Part shown: piece after piece, positions 59,831 through 64,000 of the stretch
Position numbering within the stretch: position 1 is the stretch's first letter
Layout: each line of letters begins with the position of its first letter
NCBI RefSeq assembly: GCF_043641665.1
Contig: NC_092195.1
Location: forward strand, 19,008,774 to 19,072,773
Direction of reading: 5' to 3'
From: Enoplosus armatus
Lineage: Eukaryota > Chordata > Actinopteri > Centrarchiformes > Enoplosidae
Length of the DNA: 64,000 nucleotides
The notes under the pieces: generated by a model
Database searches by the model: none
What the model was told of the DNA's origin: nothing
Seen by the model: the letters and a program-made list of their open reading frames with translations, nothing else
Position numbers and translations under genes: made by a program

Positions 59831-59833
<3 letters not shown>
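58573..59833. other. Non-coding sequence, possible small repeat fragment
   Basis: Mostly unique. Positions 59630-59700 contain two TTGGGGCCCCC words about 20 bp apart with TTAAATCG after the second, which may come from a dispersed repeat. No gene. Confidence 0.4.

Positions 59834-59868
<35 letters not shown>
59834..59868. repeat. (GT)n microsatellite
   Basis: About 17 GT units, directly visible. Confidence 0.96.
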
Positions 59869-59873
<5 letters not shown>

Positions 59874-60049
59874 AAAAGTGAAATGTCTGAGTGTGTGTTG
59901 TTGTCGCTTTGTGCTTGGTGAGTGTGTAACAGTGTGCATATAGGCAAGAGAGTGTGTGTGTCGTCAGTGAGTGAGAGAGAAACATGCAAAGGTCAAACTG
60001 GGGACAGGTGGAAATAAGCCAATAAGCCCGAATCTCATTTCCTGTGAGC

Positions 60050-60805
60050 TGAAGGGGAAAAAGAGGGAGAGACAGAGAGAAAAAGAGGGAGGGGGGATAG
60101 AAGAGAGAGAAAAGAGAGAAAGAGGAATGTCATTGATCAAAGTTTGGGATGGAGGAAGCAGAATAGAGAAGGTGTAAACAGAGTGGAAGGGGAGAGGAGG
60201 ACGAAAGGAGTGAAGATGAAAGAGGACAGACCAGGAAAGAAGAGGGGAGGAGAAGGAGAGGAGTGGAGAGAGGAAAAGGGGAGAGGAGCAAGGAGAAGAG
60301 AGGGCAAGAGAGGAGAGGAGAAAGGAGTCGAGGAGAGGAAACGAAAGGAGAGGAGAGACAAGGAAAGAGGAAACAAGGAGAGGAAGGAAGAGATTAAACA
60401 AAAAGAGAAGAGAGAGGAAACGAGGAGAAGAGGAGGAGAGGAGGCAAAAAGAGAGGAGAGGAGGCAAAAAGAGAGGAGAGGAGAAAGGAGTTGAGGAGAG
60501 GAAACGAAATGAGAAGAGAGGAGAGCCAAGGAAAGAGGAAGCAAGGAGAGAAGAGGAGAGGAAGGAAGAGATTAAACAAAAAGAGAAGAGAGAGGAAACA
60601 AGGAGAAGAGGAGGAGAGGAGGCAAAAAGAGAGGAGAGGAGAAAGGAGGAGAGGAAAGGGGAGGAGGGGTGATGAGATGAAAAGAGGAGGAAAGAAAGAG
60701 ATGAAACACAGAGAGGAGGTGAGAGGATACAACAGAAACAAGGAGAGAAGATGAAAGGAGGGGAGGAAGAAAGAGAGGAGAGAGGAGGAGAGCAAAATGT
60801 GAAAG
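60050..60805 (+). repeat. Long polypurine tract with an internal minisatellite
   Basis: About 750 bases of G/A-dominated sequence. Within it a unit of roughly 160-178 bp is repeated: AAAGGAG at 60321, 60484 and 60642, and AGATTAAACAAAAAGAGAAG at 60391 and 60569, with GGAGGAGAGGAGGCAAAAAG following each. The second unit has a short GA-rich insertion relative to the first. The 328-codon minus-strand frame across this tract is Ser/Leu/Phe/Pro-rich and purely compositional. Confidence 0.92.
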
Positions 60806-60874
60806 TGAGAGGCTGTTGGGAGGAATCGACAGCTGCTCCTGAGATCCTATTAGAGCTCAGCCAGTAGAAGGACT

Positions 60875-60877
<3 letters not shown>

Positions 60878-60928
<51 letters not shown>
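60878..60928. repeat. (AC)n microsatellite
   Basis: About 25 AC units, directly visible. Confidence 0.97.
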
Positions 60929-60932
<4 letters not shown>

Positions 60933-61050
60933 GAAGATGCAGCCATGCATCTATTTGTATCATGCGTACAAAGATTCAGCTTGGCACGATCAAAAAGAGA
61001 CAACACATCTTTATCAAACACAGAAGAAGACAGAGGCGAGCAGGGAGGTG

Positions 61051-61114
<64 letters not shown>
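61051..61114. repeat. (CA)n microsatellite, one interruption
   Basis: About 32 CA units with a GA at 61077-61078. Same orientation as the array at 60878-60928. Confidence 0.97.
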
Positions 61115-61115
<1 letters not shown>

Positions 61116-62093
61116 CACAGGGATGAACAACATGCAAGTGAACTAAAGCTGCTCCAACAGCGTCAGTGTAGTCTGATTTGAATGAGAAGAAACTGCCAGT
61201 AAGTTGAGTTCTGTGATCCCTTAAAACCTTTCAGATACACCCACCTCCCCAAAAACCCCACCTCCCCAAAGACCTCCCACTGCTGACTCTGCTCACACTC
61301 ACAAGCATTCAAAATCACACCGGCTGTGCTCTTTCTGCGAGCAATAATGAAAACGTATGGTTTCTATTCTGGGTGTGCTGAGCAGGGAGTGGCTCCACAC
61401 GTTCGTTTCTGTGTGTTCGTGCTCCACTGCCTGCTCGCCGTCCTCCGTCCTCCAGTCTGCTGGACTGTGCCAGGCCGACACTGCTCCCTGCTGGGCCACG
61501 ACGAAACAACACCTGAAATGTGAAAGGAAGAACACTGCTTTCAAGTGGCTCCAGTTCAGCATTTGTTAGCTTGTCTGGTGCTTTAAGGTTTACTTGAAAG
61601 CTTATTTAAACCGAAAAATCCTGCGTGACAAACCGCCAATGTGAGGTCTTGAAATTTAGTGGGACTAATCACAGATTTTATGGAAATTGTAGGACCCTAA
61701 CCCTGGCCAATACTAGAGACTAAAAGTCAAGATATTTTTCTATAGAAGTAGAAAACTAAATCACTGAAGTACTCAAAAATCTTGACTGTAACTTGTGTGA
61801 TCAGTGCAGATTTTGTAAATGAAACCAGATAATCAGATGATGTTTCCCTCAAAGTTCAAGCAAATCTTCTCTAAGAATGGACAACAAGTCCACTGTGTGC
61901 AGCACTCAATATGCATAACCCAAAAGGATGATTTTCATTTTAAGGTGTCCCTTCTTAATATTACTAATACAATATTCTCTGATATTTTTCTTTTTTTTGT
62001 GAATTCAGAGCCACATTCTTGTTCTCGTTTCCATCAGTGCAACAGCAGAAGCAGGAGTGCAGGCGTGTTGCTGCAGTGATCTGATGACAGATA
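61115..62093. other. Non-coding sequence, no gene seen
   Basis: Unique sequence. A small direct repeat (CCCACCTCCCCAAA at 61239 and 61258) is visible. Overlapping frames at 61299-61569 on both strands show no domain. Confidence 0.42.
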
Positions 62094-62096
62094 GTG

Positions 62097-62160
<64 letters not shown>
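62094..62160. repeat. (GT)n microsatellite
   Basis: About 33 GT units with one GC interruption near 62102. A complementary CA array lies about 150 bp on. Confidence 0.97.
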
Positions 62161-62161
<1 letters not shown>

Positions 62162-62308
62162 CTGGCCAGGGAGCTGCTGGATGAGGAATATGGGCTTTAC
62201 AGTTTTCAGCCCTCTGCTTTCATCTCACTGTGACCTCTCCCTTTGCCAGCATCGAGACAAGATGTAAACACCCTCACTTATTACTGGTGTGTGTCCTGTG
62301 TAACCCAT

Positions 62309-62325
62309 CACACACACACACACAC

Positions 62326-62355
<30 letters not shown>
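62309..62355. repeat. (CA)n microsatellite
   Basis: About 23 CA units with a CG interruption near 62329. Complementary to the GT array at 62094-62160. Confidence 0.97.
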
Positions 62356-62356
<1 letters not shown>

Positions 62357-62484
62357 TCTCCACCTCAGTTTCAAATGAACAGAATCAGCTTTTCGCCCTC
62401 TTTCTGTCTCAGTCCATGCATCATCAGGGGAAAGAAGGCGCCGGCTGTTATTACAGGATGGAGCACTGAGTGGCTTCTTGCAGC

Positions 62485-62538
62485 CCCCCCCCCCTGCCCA
62501 AAAAAAAAAGACAGAGAGAGAGAGAGAGAGAGAGAGAG
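62485..62538 (+). repeat. C run, A run and (GA)n array
   Basis: A C run (62485-62494), an A run (62501-62510) and about 12 GA units (62514-62538) follow one another. Minus-strand Ser/Leu runs come from this. Confidence 0.92.
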
Positions 62539-64000
62539 GAATGTTGCTATGGAAACAGTTCGGACAAATGTAATTGTCTCCCTCCACCTTTGCAGGTCAA
62601 GGCAGAGGGCATTTCAGCTCCATAATCTCTCCGTCTCCTCCATATCTACCCACCGGCCTCTGAGTGTGTAATAGCTTTCCTGGAGTCGTGAGTTACAAAT
62701 GTGCTGCATCATATATATAGTGATTTCAAAACCTGTGTGTGTGTATGCTCGTGTCTTATTTAGCTCTAAAATGAGATACTGCATCTTTTTACAACTTCTT
62801 CATTACTTGACTTCCATTTTGAAATGAAACCGTTTATATTCTACTTTTGTCATCCATCCGACACCAGCACAATATTTCATGTGATTAATAGCCTTCAAGA
62901 TTCACGATGGATTAAATACATGTAGTATTTAGGTTTGCCGTATATAAGAGCTCGTTACAGCAACCGAATCCAACTGAGAAATGAGTCAAATCTGTGAACG
63001 ATTTGGCGGAACTGACAGAAACTATGGGATTCATAGCTAATAAATAGCATTCACTTAAAGTCACTTCTGCTCAGCCTTTAAGTCAAACCATGTCACCAAC
63101 CTGTGAATATGTTACAGAAGCATCCTAACAATAACTACCAGGTAACTTTCCAGTGAACTCTCTTCAGCCTCTTCATGATTCAGGAGAACGGGACATAACC
63201 AATCTTTCACGCGCTCGTGATGCTTCACCATGACAACATGCGAGGAGGCGTGAAAGCTCATTTCTCTCTGAAGTAAGCAGCTAACGACAGGTTGACACTA
63301 ATCGGTTTATGTGCAAGCCGAAATGATAAAGTCAAACACTGTTAAACACACGTGTCGTGTCCGCTGACTCGTCACACACTTCGACTGACACAGCTGGCAG
63401 TGCAGCTACGTTGAGTGGCCAGTTAATCAATCTGTTAATCATCTTTTGACCCTTCAGATTTGTCTAATGTACATTACAAAGGTCTTCAGCTCGGTTACGT
63501 TTTTTAAATGAATCCCAATACAGTCACTAAGTCCTAAAGGGGTTTTACATGTTGGACTCAGATTCATATTAAACATGTAAGAATATTGCGGATGTAATCT
63601 ACATTAAAATATCTGTATCAGTGCCCATGTGTCAGCAGATAACTCTGCTCGCTGCCGTCTTCTCTTTAACCCATCAAACCAGAAATGCTGTTAAGCCGTA
63701 ATTCCTATGAATAAATGTAACTTCATGCATGGAGAACCAAGAGAAGACAAATCCATTATGAGAAAAAATGGGCTTCAATTATGAGGATGTTGTGTTTGCT
63801 TGTCGACTCACACTCTGCTGTGATCGTCTCAAAGAAAACAACAATGAAAATAACAGCCAGACATAGATCTCATCTCTGCCGAGTTTCTTTTTTTGTTCTT
63901 TTAACAACACAGAAGACCGCAGGAAAACAAAATGTAAATTTCTAATATCAGCGTTTCATCAATCACGACTTGAGCCGAGCGCGTAAGACGAATCTATAAT
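62539..64000. other. Non-coding sequence, no gene seen
   Basis: AT-rich unique sequence to the window end with no exon, RNA gene or recognised repeat. Confidence 0.45.

Noticed and set aside
59964..60950. 328-codon minus-strand open frame, the longest in the window
   Set aside because: It is a translation of the polypurine tract and CA array: almost only Ser, Leu, Phe, Pro and a Cys-Val run. No domain, and no splice or promoter signals.
1..64000. CRISPR arrays, bacterial operons, phage or plasmid genes
   Set aside because: No spaced palindromic repeats, no ribosome-binding-site-led gene runs and no prokaryotic proteins; all regular repeats are simple-sequence arrays in a fish-like genome.
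1..64000. Intact transposase, reverse transcriptase or viral genes
   Set aside because: No frame shows a catalytic core; mobile-element content is limited to short non-coding repeats and one possible LINE terminus.

Overview
This window looks like teleost fish nuclear DNA, most likely from a spiny-rayed (percomorph-type) species. The evidence is a dense set of long CA/GT microsatellites, several dispersed repeat families that I recognise as common in teleosts, a vertebrate-style CpG-rich promoter, and spliced rather than bacterial-type coding signals. There are no operons, phage, plasmid, CRISPR or RNA-gene clusters. Almost all long open frames are artefacts of CA/GT or GA/CT low-complexity sequence.

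Only two protein-coding segments can be argued for. (1) A first coding exon on the minus strand (26876-26963) encodes a 29-residue signal-peptide-like N-terminus and ends at a consensus splice donor in phase 1. It lies in a CpG-rich region (about 26740-27560) that is probably its promoter and 5' UTR. The gene must continue towards lower coordinates, so 1-26875 is probably the start of a long first intron. (2) A candidate internal exon on the plus strand (9188-9318) has a strong polypyrimidine tract and acceptor and a Pro/Ser-rich then mixed peptide that does not look random. I recognise neither protein by name.

Layout: 1-9.1 kb is AT-rich unique sequence with several repeat copies and purine-rich blocks; 9.2 kb is the plus exon candidate; 10-10.6 kb is a long polypurine tract; 11.4-16 kb is unique sequence with segments that look regulatory; 16.4-26 kb is unique sequence plus a few repeats; 26.7-27.6 kb is the promoter and exon 1 of the minus-strand gene; 27.6-41 kb is repeat-rich; 41-54 kb is unique sequence with candidate conserved elements and microsatellites; 54-64 kb holds more repeats, a LINE-like remnant, and a 0.75-kb polypurine tract with an internal minisatellite, then unique sequence. 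The part upstream of the minus-strand gene (27.6-64 kb) has no recognisable gene and resembles a gene desert.

The most interesting structure is a diverged duplication of about 300 bp (47.84-48.15 kb and 49.13-49.45 kb). It is non-coding, unlike the repeat families recognised here, and keeps short identical blocks, as duplicated regulatory elements do. A second, shorter pair of related segments lies at 22.96 and 24.21 kb. I found no sign of a new multi-gene system. Conservation and repeat-family statements are from memory and by eye, without any database search.
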